From Bacteroidales bacterium (GTDB taxonomy: Bacteria; Bacteroidota; Bacteroidia; Bacteroidales; P3), in NCBI GenBank assembly GCA_031263015.1, contig JAISGN010000008.1:62001-126000 (forward strand): a stretch of DNA of 64,000 nt, in the 5' to 3' direction. Under the pieces are notes generated by a model, which searched no databases, was not told the origin of the DNA, and saw only the letters and a program-made list of their open reading frames with translations. Numbering within the stretch: position 1 is the stretch's first letter; each line of letters opens with the position of its first letter. Shown here piece by piece: positions 9,282 to 17,091 of the stretch. Both the position numbers and the translations under genes were made by a program.

Positions 9282-9602
9282 CTATTCATTGGCTTGAAAT
9301 GCCGAGAGATGTTTGTCAAACATATTTTCAATCTGTTCAAGTTTAGTAATCATTTCGCCATTATTTGATTTCTGTTCCTTTTCCATTTTAATATATTGCG
9401 TAACATACTCTATCAGCACCATAGACAACAAATCCTGTGTGTCTTTATAGGCATATAACCGTGCATAACCATCCAATTTCTCCTTAATAACAAGAACTGC
9501 CTGTCGGAAAATCTCTTCTTCTTCGGCAGGAACCCTTACTTTGTATTGCCTTTCCGCAACTTTAATAGTTATAGGCAACAATTGATTCAAATCAATGTTC
9601 AT
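9282..9602 (-). CDS. zapA: Cell division protein ZapA
   Basis: A 106-residue protein. The N-terminal half has the ZapA fold pattern (ITIKVAERQYKVRVPAEEEE), and a helical C-terminal half with a coiled coil follows (QYIKMEKEQKSNNGEMITKLE). ZapA bundles FtsZ filaments at the division site. The first codons overlap the end of the coiled-coil gene upstream by 11 nt, so the two are translated from one mRNA. The 6S-like RNA follows on the same strand. Confidence 0.88.
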   Translation of the reverse strand: MNIDLNQLLPITIKVAERQYKVRVPAEEEEIFRQAVLVIKEKLDGYARLYAYKDTQDLLSMVLIEYVTQYIKMEKEQKSNNGEMITKLEQIENMFDKHLSAFQANE

Positions 9603-9882
9603 CGCTCATTATTATCGTTATGCACCGGTCTATTTTTCGCACTAATTCGTTTATTTTTGTTTTGCACTCGGCAATTTCCGAATGACTTATTTTTCCTATA
9701 TTTATTTCCCTTATTTTATTCTCTAAATATTTTTTATCGTTAGTTAATTCCTCAATACGCTTCTCCAAATGGAAAATCGTCTCCTGCAATTCTGCATTTC
9801 TATTCCTTATATTTGCATAATCATAAAGAACCTTCTTTGATTTATAGTCAATTGCGGCTATCAATTGATCAACTTTATCCAT
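9592..9882 (-). CDS. Small coiled-coil protein upstream of zapA
   Basis: A 96-residue protein made almost entirely of heptad-rich helix (NAELQETIFHLEKRIEELTN, then a Lys/Glu-rich stretch). It has no membrane segment or catalytic motif. Small coiled-coil proteins encoded just ahead of zapA are common in Bacteroidota and are thought to act with it, by position rather than by experiment. The 11-nt overlap with zapA and the promoter at 9905-9913 support a real two-gene operon. Confidence 0.75.
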   Translation of the reverse strand: MDKVDQLIAAIDYKSKKVLYDYANIRNRNAELQETIFHLEKRIEELTNDKKYLENKIREINIGKISHSEIAECKTKINELVRKIDRCITIIMSDEH

Positions 9883-9904
9883 TGAGAATGCTTATTATAG
9901 ACTT

Positions 9905-9913
9905 TGCAAATTT
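9905..9913 (-). promoter_or_regulatory. Promoter box of the zapA operon
   Basis: TAAATTTGC on the minus strand matches the -7 consensus TAnnTTTG and lies 23 nt before the coiled-coil gene. The -33 element is weak (TTGCAAT-like bases near 9930). Confidence 0.55.
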
Positions 9914-9948
9914 ACAGATTTTTTTTCTTATTGCAATTAAAATCTACG

Positions 9949-9984
9949 AAAAAACCATTATACGATACGGAAGTATCATATAAT
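9949..9984 (-). terminator. Terminator of the arcC-punA operon
   Basis: On the minus strand ATTATATGATAC and GTATCGTATAAT form a 12-nt stem with one G-U pair and the loop TTCC. The hairpin is followed by GGTTTTTTCG, a short T run. It lies 38 nt past the punA stop codon. Confidence 0.75.
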
Positions 9985-10021
9985 CAATCTGAAATAGGCT
10001 TTGTCGGTTACCGAAGGACTG

Positions 10022-10834
10022 TTAAATATCTGCAATCAATTCCTCAATCAACAAAGAGAACCTTTCGGCGGTATGTTCCACCCCTTGCAGAACCTCTTCG
10101 TGCGTAGCAGTTTTCTCATCCTTCTCATTCCAAACGTTGGATATGATACTCGCAGCAAAAACATTCATTTGAGCATGAGCAGCCACTATTACCTCTGCGA
10201 CAGTACTCATTCCGACACAATCTGCTCCTACCATACGGAAAAAACGGTTCTCCGCACCGGTTTCAAAGCTTGGTCCGGTAAGTCCTAAATACACTCCATC
10301 ACGAATATCTATTGCATGCTTCTTTGCAATGGCTGCAAACTTTTCTCTTAATTGCGGACTATATATATTATGTAAAGAAGGAAATCGCACACCAAGCCTA
10401 TCATCATTTTGTCCTATAAGAGGATTGACAGCAAGATTGATATGGTCTTTAATCATCATTATATCGCCGACTTTATATGAAGCATTCAAGCCACCGGCTG
10501 CGTTCGTAATGATAACATTCTTTATTCCCAACAACTGCATCACCCTTATAGGAAAAGTAACCTGCTCCATAGTGTAGCCTTCGTAATAATGAAAGCGACC
10601 AAGCAAAGCAAGAACATCTTTATTGCCTAATCTGCCGCAAACCATCTGGCTTTTATGTCCCTTTACCGTTGAGACCGGGAAGTTCGGAATTTGCGAATAC
10701 GGAATTATTACAGGGTTTTGAATGTTCTCAACTATGCTATTGATACCGCTTCCGCAGACAATACCTACCTGTGGCTTGATGTTAATATTTTTATCTATGA
10801 ATTGGGCGGCTTGTTGTATCTTATCGAAGTCCAT
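10022..10834 (-). CDS. punA: Purine nucleoside phosphorylase (PNP-I type)
   Basis: A 270-residue enzyme that splits purine nucleosides with phosphate to give the free base and ribose-1-phosphate. The family motifs are visible: GSGINS (phosphate-binding), GRFHYYEGY, ITNAAGGLN, GPSFET and the base-binding VGMSTVAEVIVA. The length fits the trimeric PNP-I group. It lies 28 nt downstream of carbamate kinase on the same strand and is followed by a clear terminator, so the two form an operon linking purine salvage and ATP formation. Confidence 0.93.
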   Translation of the reverse strand: MDFDKIQQAAQFIDKNINIKPQVGIVCGSGINSIVENIQNPVIIPYSQIPNFPVSTVKGHKSQMVCGRLGNKDVLALLGRFHYYEGYTMEQVTFPIRVMQLLGIKNVIITNAAGGLNASYKVGDIMMIKDHINLAVNPLIGQNDDRLGVRFPSLHNIYSPQLREKFAAIAKKHAIDIRDGVYLGLTGPSFETGAENRFFRMVGADCVGMSTVAEVIVAAHAQMNVFAASIISNVWNEKDEKTATHEEVLQGVEHTAERFSLLIEELIADI

Positions 10835-10862
10835 AATTGTGATATTATTAAATCCGAATGGC

Positions 10863-11798
10863 TTACCAAATAATTCTTGTGCCGCAATTCGGGTTGGAAA
10901 GTTGAGATGCTTCCGTTATTATGCACTCTCTGCCGCCGTTTTTCACAAAATACAATGCTGCTCTTATCTTCGGTGCCATTGAACCCTCTGCAAAATGCCC
11001 TTCTGCCAAGTATTGCTCCGCCTGCTTAACGGTTAGAACATCCAAAGCCAACTCTCCGGGCTTGCGAAAGTTAATATAAACCTTCTCAACGTCAGTAAGA
11101 ATATAAAACTCGTCAGCATCAATCAGCACAGCAAGCAATGCGGAAGCCAGGTCCTTGTCAATAACAGCCTCAACGCCCTTTATGCCGTCCTCTTCCACAA
11201 CAGGAATTCCTCCACCACCAACAGTTATGACGATATTCTCTTCTAAGGCTAACTGCTTCACAAGTTCCACATTCGTTATCATCAAAGGTTTGGGAGATGC
11301 GACTACCTTTCGCCATCCGTTTCCTTTGGGATCTTCCCTGAAAACGGCTCCTGTTGCCTGCGAATACGCCTCTGCTTCTTCTTTTTTGTAATAAGGTCCC
11401 ACCGGTTTAGTAGGATGTGAGAATGCATCATCGTTTTTATCAACCACAACCTGAGTTAATAGTCCCACAACGTTGCGTGGAATGTTTTCTCGCTCAAAAA
11501 CATTGCGAAATCCCTGCTCTATCAGATAGCCGATAGAGCCTTGTGTCTCGGCAACAGCAAAATCCATCGGCATTGCTTCTATTCCGAATTTCTTTTTGCC
11601 CGCTTCGTGTTGCAACAGCACATTTCCCACCTGCGGACCATTACCATGTCCGATTACAAGATTATAATTCTTATTCAACAACCCCAAAAGAGAGTCGCAT
11701 GTTTGAGTTACATTTTTTATCTGCTCTTCATACGTGCCTTTTTGCCCGTTTCGCAACAATGCATTGCCGCCAAAAGCCACTACTGCTAATTTATTCAT
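10863..11798 (-). CDS. arcC: Carbamate kinase
   Basis: A 311-residue amino-acid-kinase-fold enzyme that makes ATP from carbamoyl phosphate and ADP. Key segments are the start VAFGGNALL, the nucleotide/substrate loop GHGNGPQVGN (about residues 49-58), the glycine loop ITVGGGGIPVVEE and KDLASALLA. No arginine deiminase or ornithine carbamoyltransferase gene is nearby. The source of carbamoyl phosphate is therefore unclear; pairing with punA hints at purine or ureide breakdown. Confidence 0.93.
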   Translation of the reverse strand: MNKLAVVAFGGNALLRNGQKGTYEEQIKNVTQTCDSLLGLLNKNYNLVIGHGNGPQVGNVLLQHEAGKKKFGIEAMPMDFAVAETQGSIGYLIEQGFRNVFERENIPRNVVGLLTQVVVDKNDDAFSHPTKPVGPYYKKEEAEAYSQATGAVFREDPKGNGWRKVVASPKPLMITNVELVKQLALEENIVITVGGGGIPVVEEDGIKGVEAVIDKDLASALLAVLIDADEFYILTDVEKVYINFRKPGELALDVLTVKQAEQYLAEGHFAEGSMAPKIRAALYFVKNGGRECIITEASQLSNPNCGTRIIW

Positions 11799-11820
11799 AA
11801 TTTCTCCAAAAAAATAAGCG

Positions 11821-11829
11821 GCAAAGATA
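11821..11829 (-). promoter_or_regulatory. Promoter box of arcC-punA
   Basis: TATCTTTGC on the minus strand is a perfect Bacteroidota -7 box, 22 nt before the arcC start. No clear -33 TTG is seen at the usual distance. Confidence 0.65.
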
Positions 11830-11867
11830 CTACTTTTTTATATTATATCGCCTTTTCATCAAAAATA

Positions 11868-12045
11868 AAGTCTGTGTCGGACTGACATTACTTAGTCCTA
11901 ATAAAATAAAACGCCGTTTGGTAAAAATGAAACAGCCTTTCGTAAAATTTAAACAGCCTTTCGTGCGAACGAAACAGCCTTTTAGAAAAATAAAGCAGCC
12001 TTTGGTAAAAAAATAATGTCAGTGCGACACGCACAAACAGCCTTT
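11868..12045. repeat. 21-nt phased repeat array C with conserved left flank
   Basis: Cores start at 11909 (AAACGCCGTTT), 11930, 11951, 11972 (all AAACAGCCTTT), 11993 (AAGCAGCCTTT) and, after exactly 42 nt, 12035 (AAACAGCCTTT). Spacers are GGTAAAAATG, CGTAAAATTT, CGTGCGAACG and TAGAAAAATA. The double gap holds GTCAGTGCGACACGCAC. The 41 nt before the first core (11868-11908) match those before array O (61601-61641) with only four differences. The array lies between the arcC promoter and the terminator at 12070. Confidence 0.92.
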
Positions 12046-12069
12046 GGGTAAAACATTGCAGGAGAAGAA

Positions 12070-12101
12070 TAAAAAAGAGCGGCTTTTTAACTACCGCTCT
12101 T
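12070..12101 (-). terminator. Terminator of the ECF sigma operon
   Basis: On the minus strand AAGAGCGG and CCGCTCTT form an 8-bp stem with an 11-nt loop, followed by TTTTATTC. It lies 53 nt after the stop codon of the outer-membrane barrel gene. Confidence 0.8.
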
Positions 12102-12154
12102 CAAATATTTGAGTATGTTAAGTAAAGAACATTATTTTCGTGCTTGCTCCCAAT

Positions 12155-13531
12155 CTACAATCCCAATGCAACGCCGATAGAAAACGGCATAACCCTTTCT
12201 TCCGTGCCTGATTTGAACAGAGGAACTAAGGCATAGCGGAAATAAACGTTGAAAATGGAAAAAGATACTCCGAAATGAAAATCGGCTTTCAGCACATTGA
12301 CGTTGCTATATTCCTTAAAATAGTTATTAATCTCCACATCATTGACTTCATATTGGGTTGTGAAACGAGAAACGAACTTTAAACCGCCGATAATTCCCAT
12401 ATTGATACCGAATTTCTTTACAGGACGCCAGTCAAATATTATAGGCAGGGTTATATACGCCGTATAAAGATCTGCTTCGTAGTTGCTGTAATTCGTAAGG
12501 GTCGGAATAGTCGGATTAGAGCCCGCAAGCACGTCCAGATAGTTGTCCTTGTCATTGGTATGCATCGTAATCTCGTTGGCAAAATTGAACCAGTTAAATT
12601 CTAATCCTAATCCGGTATGGAAAGAAATCCATTTATTAAGTTTAAAAGGGAAAAGATAATCCCAATAGAAAGTACCACCACTTTTTATCTCTAATGCAGT
12701 ATTGCCGTTATTGAGTATATCCGCAAAAGACTTGGGATTATTCGCCGCACTTGAGAATCCGCCGCCAATACCGCCGTTAATACTTCTCGCATATCCGACT
12801 TTATTATCGGAAGAGTTGTCAATCCTCTTTTTTAACTCGTCTAGACTTCCGGCTGTTACCAAATCATACATAGAAAAAGGTCCTTCTAAATGCTCTACAT
12901 TCGTAATCTTACCTATACTATCTTGTGTTATCATTGTGACTTCAGTCATTTTTAGCGACTTATCGGCAATGATTAAATTCGCACCTTGTGGTTTATTTTT
13001 ATAATTAGCTTTGTTTTTACCTAATGATTCAGTTATAATCATAGTACTGCTATCGCCGATTGTGAATTCTGTGTTATCGCTGTTAATTGAAAGTATTGCC
13101 AGATTAGAATAAGGTTCGGTAGTGATTATTGCCGTATCCACCACAACAGAACTCAATAGGACTTTAGCCGAATCACCAACTAACAAATTAAAAGCAGAAC
13201 TATTCAAGTTTTTTGAAACAACAACATGAGATTTTTCAGCGACTTGAAGACTTGAAATATCGTCTTTACTGGATATAACAATAGATGCGCTATCGTTTAT
13301 ATTACCTTTGATTGTCAATTCGTCATCTTTCACTATGCAAATGCCTTCCAAATTAGACGGAGTTACTTCTACCGAATTTGTATTGCCATTTACTATCCTA
13401 ACATTCGTAATTCCATCAATTTTAATCTTGTGTATCGGCACTCTTATCTCCTGTGTGGCGGTCGTTTCTTGACCTGTTGCGGTTAGAGCGGCAAAACATA
13501 CTACCGCAACATAGATTAATACTCTTTTCAT
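12155..13531 (-). CDS. Outer-membrane beta-barrel protein in an ECF sigma operon
   Basis: A 458-residue protein with a signal peptide (MKRVLIYVAVVCFAALTATG). Residues about 30-200 are a repetitive, Ser/Ile/Val-rich beta region with many short strands, resembling the adhesin-like head (DUF2807-type) of Bacteroidota envelope proteins. The C-terminal 220 residues alternate polar and hydrophobic residues and end in VPLFKSGTEERVMPFSIGVALGL-like strands, as in a small outer-membrane barrel. It is the last gene of the sigma/anti-sigma operon, 20 nt after the anti-sigma gene, and is likely the sensor or target of that system. The function is unproven. Confidence 0.6.
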   Translation of the reverse strand: MKRVLIYVAVVCFAALTATGQETTATQEIRVPIHKIKIDGITNVRIVNGNTNSVEVTPSNLEGICIVKDDELTIKGNINDSASIVISSKDDISSLQVAEKSHVVVSKNLNSSAFNLLVGDSAKVLLSSVVVDTAIITTEPYSNLAILSINSDNTEFTIGDSSTMIITESLGKNKANYKNKPQGANLIIADKSLKMTEVTMITQDSIGKITNVEHLEGPFSMYDLVTAGSLDELKKRIDNSSDNKVGYARSINGGIGGGFSSAANNPKSFADILNNGNTALEIKSGGTFYWDYLFPFKLNKWISFHTGLGLEFNWFNFANEITMHTNDKDNYLDVLAGSNPTIPTLTNYSNYEADLYTAYITLPIIFDWRPVKKFGINMGIIGGLKFVSRFTTQYEVNDVEINNYFKEYSNVNVLKADFHFGVSFSIFNVYFRYALVPLFKSGTEERVMPFSIGVALGL

Positions 13532-13551
13532 TTTATTTGATTTTTATAAGG

Positions 13552-14283
13552 TTAGTTATTAAATAAATTCTTTATCGGTTTAGGAACATAAGCCAGCAGT
13601 TTCTCTTGCAGCGTATCTAATCTTAGCGAAATGTTCTCAACTATCATTCGTCTGTCATCAGGTTTAAAAATATTTAAATCTGATTTCGTTGCGGTATCAT
13701 AAACAACTAATTTATCGCTATGATACAATACCAACTTTGTTGTGCTGATTTCATATTTTACAAGCTTATCCGACATATATATTACCAACTTATCGCTCTT
13801 TATTATGCTGTCTTTGCTATTAATTTGCGGCGTTTTAACATTGCTTTTTGCCTTTTTAACTCTCGGCATTGCTGCTATTGATGGAGCGGAAGCCTCTTTG
13901 GTTATGACATTATCTTCTTTTACAACAGGCAAAGGCGTTTCGGCTATTGTCAAATCGGCTTTCGGTTGATTGAAAAGCCATATCGCCGCACCGAAAAGCA
14001 CAGCCACACAAGCCGCAGCAGATATAATCCCTAATTTATGCGAAGAAAACCAATGCTTATAAGATATGGCTGTCGGCTCATAGCGTTTCAACGATTCCTT
14101 ATCTGCAAAGACCTCATCCATATCAGGTAATAGCCGCAATGAAGGGTCGTATTGTGAGGCTACATCCTGCAATTCCGGATGCGAAACAAGGAATGCGTCC
14201 AGTTCTTTCTGCCCTTCGGCGGACAGATTGCCCTCTATCCTGTCCAGAATGTAAGCCTCGTAGTTATCAATCGTTATTTTCAT
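13552..14283 (-). CDS. Probable anti-sigma factor with repetitive periplasmic tail
   Basis: A 243-residue protein. The first 90 residues are cytoplasmic, with the pattern NYEAYILDRIEGNLSAEGQ seen at the start of many Bacteroidota anti-sigma-like proteins. One transmembrane helix follows (IISAAACVAVLFGAAIWLF, about residues 90-108). The periplasmic part contains four near-repeats: SDKLVIYM, SDKLVKYE, TTKLVLYH and SDKLVVYD. The gene begins 3 nt after the ECF sigma gene, which is the main reason for the call. The tail repeats have no known function to me. Confidence 0.65.
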   Translation of the reverse strand: MKITIDNYEAYILDRIEGNLSAEGQKELDAFLVSHPELQDVASQYDPSLRLLPDMDEVFADKESLKRYEPTAISYKHWFSSHKLGIISAAACVAVLFGAAIWLFNQPKADLTIAETPLPVVKEDNVITKEASAPSIAAMPRVKKAKSNVKTPQINSKDSIIKSDKLVIYMSDKLVKYEISTTKLVLYHSDKLVVYDTATKSDLNIFKPDDRRMIVENISLRLDTLQEKLLAYVPKPIKNLFNN

Positions 14284-14286
14284 TTT

Positions 14287-14772
14287 CTATATCACGTTTT
14301 CAATTTTACCAATGTAGGCTTTCAGAGCCGTTCTCGCACGAAAAATATACACTTTCACCTTTTGCTCGCTAAGAGACAGGATTTTGCCAATCTCATCGTA
14401 AGAATAACCCTCATAATCCCTCAAAAGCACAACGCTTTTCTGCACATCGGGCAAAGTCCTCAAAGCCTCATTCAACACTTGTCTCAAATCCGAATACGCA
14501 TTCTCTGTTTTCTGACATTGAAGAGCCGATTCATCACCACCAACCAAGAACTTATTGTGCCTTTGTAGGTCAATCCAACGATTATACGCCGTTCTGAACA
14601 TCCACGCCCTTGCTTTGCTCACCTCAACTTCCGATTTGCGTTCCCAAAGTCTTAGAAAAACATCCTGCATAACATCTTTCGCTTTTGGGCTATCAGCACT
14701 CAATCCGGTCAGAAACCTGAATAATCTATCACTTTGCTCATTTACGCAATCGTTATAGTCGTTTTCGGTCAT
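14287..14772 (-). CDS. ECF-type RNA polymerase sigma factor
   Basis: A 161-residue sigma-70 family protein containing only regions 2 and 4, the ECF layout. Region 2 includes AKDVMQDVFLRLWERKSEV and AWMFRTAYNRWIDLQR (core binding and -10 recognition). Region 4 includes VVLLRDYEGYSYDEIGKILS and the helix-turn-helix EQKVKVYIFRARTALK. The operon continues with the anti-sigma gene and a barrel protein, a typical envelope-stress or surface-signal module. No TonB-dependent receptor is attached. Confidence 0.9.
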   Translation of the reverse strand: MTENDYNDCVNEQSDRLFRFLTGLSADSPKAKDVMQDVFLRLWERKSEVEVSKARAWMFRTAYNRWIDLQRHNKFLVGGDESALQCQKTENAYSDLRQVLNEALRTLPDVQKSVVLLRDYEGYSYDEIGKILSLSEQKVKVYIFRARTALKAYIGKIENVI

Positions 14773-14805
14773 TTGTTGATGTTTCGTGTGTTTGATATTA
14801 AGACG

Positions 14806-14841
14806 GACAAAGATATTAAAAAGTTACACGCTGCTCAAAAG
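14806..14841 (-). promoter_or_regulatory. Promoter of the ECF sigma operon
   Basis: On the minus strand CTTTTGAG (14841-14834) is followed after about 18 nt by TATCTTTGTC (14815-14806), close to the general Bacteroidota promoter. Self-regulation by the ECF sigma factor cannot be judged from one site. Confidence 0.55.
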
Positions 14842-14899
14842 AAATTCCGATTTTCGCATATCGGCAAAGACTAAAATATTGTGCCGTAATATTTTCACC

Positions 14900-15015
14900 A
14901 AACAGCCTTTTATTTTTACCAAAGGCTGTTTCGTTCGCACGAAAGGCTGCTTTATTTTAACCAAACAGCCTCTTATAAAAAAATAAAGTCAGTGCGACAC
15001 GCACAAACAGCGTTT
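14900..15015. repeat. 21-nt phased repeat array D
   Basis: Cores start at 14900 (AAACAGCCTTT), 14921 (AAAGGCTGTTT), 14942 (AAAGGCTGCTT), 14963 (AAACAGCCTCT) and, after exactly 42 nt, 15005 (AAACAGCGTTT). Spacers are TATTTTTACC, CGTTCGCACG and TATTTTAACC. The 31-nt gap contains AAAGTCAGTGCGACACGCAC, nearly the same as in arrays C and O. The first pair forms an 11-bp hairpin. The array lies between the divergent promoters of the sigma operon and nadK. Confidence 0.92.
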
Positions 15016-15029
15016 GGTTGTGGTATGCC

Positions 15030-15060
15030 TTGATATTAAAGTTTTTTTAAGTAATTTTGC
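15030..15060 (+). promoter_or_regulatory. Promoter of nadK
   Basis: TTG at 15030-15032 and TAATTTTGC at 15052-15060 with 19 nt between them fit the Bacteroidota consensus. The leader that follows (about 15067-15132) contains AAAAGTA and TACTTTT arms (15067-15073 and 15094-15100) that could form a hairpin. It also holds a partial copy of the GTCAnTGCGACACG module of the repeat arrays. Confidence 0.7.
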
Positions 15061-15132
15061 GATGGCAAAAGTAAGGATTGTCATTGCGACACGTACTTTT
15101 GTCGCCGTAAAACAACATAAACCGACAACAAA

Positions 15133-15990
15133 ATGATAGCATTGTTTGCCCGAAGCGTTAAAGAGGATGATATTCCTTACATTGAGTTGCTTATTTCCAA
15201 GATTAAAAGCAGCGGAATGAAGGTTGGGATGTATCAAATGCTGTTTGAGCAAATTAAATCTGCGATAGATGTTGCTGATATTGAGATTTTCGGCGACAAT
15301 TGCACCTTAAAGCATTCCGATTATTTGTTTTCACTCGGCGGAGACGGCACTTTGCTTTCTGCAGCCGCCTTTTTATTTGAAAATAATTGCAGAACCGACA
15401 TACCCGTTCTTGGTATCAATTTCGGCAGGCTTGGTTTCCTCACATCGGTAGGAAAGAACGAACTTGACAATCTTTGCAACAATATCATTAAAGGGCAATT
15501 TACGATAGAGAATCATTCACTTTTGCAGTGGGGAACGAGGTTTGCGCTGAATGATATCTGCCTTCGTGCCGACAAATCAGGGCAAATGCTTGATATAAAC
15601 GTCTTTATAGATGAACAATATCTCACTACATATACGGCAGACGGGCTTATAATTGCTTCTCCTACGGGTTCAACGGCGTATTCCCTGTCTTGCGGGGGAC
15701 CAATCATTGCTCCCAATGCACAATGTCTTTGTATCACTCCAATAGCTCCTCATAATCTTACGTTCAGACCGCTAATCATTCCCGACAATCAGCGTATAAC
15801 ATTAGAGGTAAAGCGGTCTCGCAGCAATATTGTCTTGCTTATGGATTCGCATTGCTTTGATGTGGATATTAAAGAGAGGTTCGAAATCGGCAAAGCCTCA
15901 TTAGGCATTAAGTTAATGCGGCTTGGCGGGCAGAATTTCTTCTCTGCCATCGGCAATAAACTGATGTGGGGAAAGAATCTGCTGCCTTAA
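15133..15990 (+). CDS. nadK: NAD kinase
   Basis: A 285-residue enzyme that phosphorylates NAD to NADP. It shows the GGDGTLLSAA motif (about residues 69-78), GINFGRLGFLTSVG (about 94-107) and the SPTGSTAYSLSCGGPII segment (about 176-192) that together form the active site. The start at 15133 is preceded by an A-rich leader and a good promoter. It converges with the DUF6427 gene, whose stop lies only 9 nt away. Confidence 0.96.
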   Translation: MIALFARSVKEDDIPYIELLISKIKSSGMKVGMYQMLFEQIKSAIDVADIEIFGDNCTLKHSDYLFSLGGDGTLLSAAAFLFENNCRTDIPVLGINFGRLGFLTSVGKNELDNLCNNIIKGQFTIENHSLLQWGTRFALNDICLRADKSGQMLDINVFIDEQYLTTYTADGLIIASPTGSTAYSLSCGGPIIAPNAQCLCITPIAPHNLTFRPLIIPDNQRITLEVKRSRSNIVLLMDSHCFDVDIKERFEIGKASLGIKLMRLGGQNFFSAIGNKLMWGKNLLP

Positions 15991-15999
15991 CGTGCGGAA

Positions 16000-16983
16000 T
16001 TAAGGAAAGGTGTAATAAATCTTTAATGCCGTCAGAACAATAAGCAGCATAAGAATAATATTTGAGTATAAGATTTTGCGTTTAGCAAAGAAGAATATCG
16101 TTAAAATGAAGGATAACGATACCGAATAGCAGTATGAAAATTCCGAAAACGCCATTAAATATGACATTGGCAAGAAAGAAATGATAAGAAGCAGCGTAAT
16201 GATGTTGCATTTCTTGCCATAAATAATATTATTGCCTTGTTTGGAAGTGCGAACGTAGAGCATAGAAGGCACAAGTAAGGACAGAAGAGCGGCAAAATAG
16301 ACAACGTGAATCGGTTTGTTTATCGGATAAATATGAGGCAGCGTAAAAATAGTATTAACGAACCATTGCATTTTCTCCACAACTTGATCCGTCAGATAAT
16401 AATAAACGATGGCAAAAATGAAAGGAGTGATGAACCCGAATAAACTCACCAACCATTTTTTCAAAGAGTAGGTTTTGTAAATTGAAAAGCCTATCCATAT
16501 CCATAAAAGGAAGAATGAAGTCGGTGCAAAGAGCATTGAGCCGAGCGAAATGATTAATGCCGTAGTGAAAATCTCCTCTAAAGAATCTTTTTTATTATAA
16601 ACACGAAAGAAACTCCAAAGAGCAAAAGTCAGAAACAGGTTCATAAAAAACACAGAGGACAATGTCATAAACTGATAGTTGCTGCTGACGAGCAGATAAT
16701 AGATAAACGCCGGCATATATGTCGTTCGCTGCGTCAATTTGTTGCTTGTAAAAATATAATTCAGGAAAAGCCCGTTAAGAATCATTGCCACAAAAGCCAG
16801 AGAGGTCGCAAGCAATGGAAAATCCTTGACAACAGAATACAGATTCGTGTAAATAGGCATATCAAACTCGGTTACCACAACCGCAGGCGGCTTAATAAAA
16901 GCCACTGCCCAAAGAATAATCGGAGTAATGCCGATTATCAATAATTGAGGGAAGTAATGCTTTTTAAAAATCCTTATAAACAT
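16000..16983 (-). CDS. DUF6427-type integral membrane protein
   Basis: A 327-residue, very hydrophobic protein with about nine or ten predicted membrane spans. It opens MFIRIFKKHYFPQLLIIGI, then has a periplasmic loop and further helices such as LLLIISFLPMSYLMAF and FILTIFFF. It resembles the DUF6427 family, widespread in Bacteroidota and of unknown function. No promoter is obvious in the 108-nt gap before the MATE gene, so it may be cotranscribed with that gene. Confidence 0.6.
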   Translation of the reverse strand: MFIRIFKKHYFPQLLIIGITPIILWAVAFIKPPAVVVTEFDMPIYTNLYSVVKDFPLLATSLAFVAMILNGLFLNYIFTSNKLTQRTTYMPAFIYYLLVSSNYQFMTLSSVFFMNLFLTFALWSFFRVYNKKDSLEEIFTTALIISLGSMLFAPTSFFLLWIWIGFSIYKTYSLKKWLVSLFGFITPFIFAIVYYYLTDQVVEKMQWFVNTIFTLPHIYPINKPIHVVYFAALLSLLVPSMLYVRTSKQGNNIIYGKKCNIITLLLIISFLPMSYLMAFSEFSYCYSVSLSFILTIFFFAKRKILYSNIILMLLIVLTALKIYYTFP

Positions 16984-17091
16984 ATTTTATTCTTTGAAAA
17001 TACGTGCTTTTACGGCTGTTGTACGAATTTGTTACACTATTACACATAAAAAAACGCAAAATTCATTAAAATATTTCTTTCTTTTCCTAAA

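Noticed and set aside
11909-12045. CRISPR array
   Set aside because: Cores of 11 nt and spacers of 10 nt are far too short, cores occur in both orientations, spacers repeat between arrays, and no cas gene is present.
15059-15109. Riboswitch in the nadK leader
   Set aside because: Only one simple inverted repeat (AAAAGTA/TACTTTT) and a partial repeat-family module are visible; no conserved riboswitch core is recognised.
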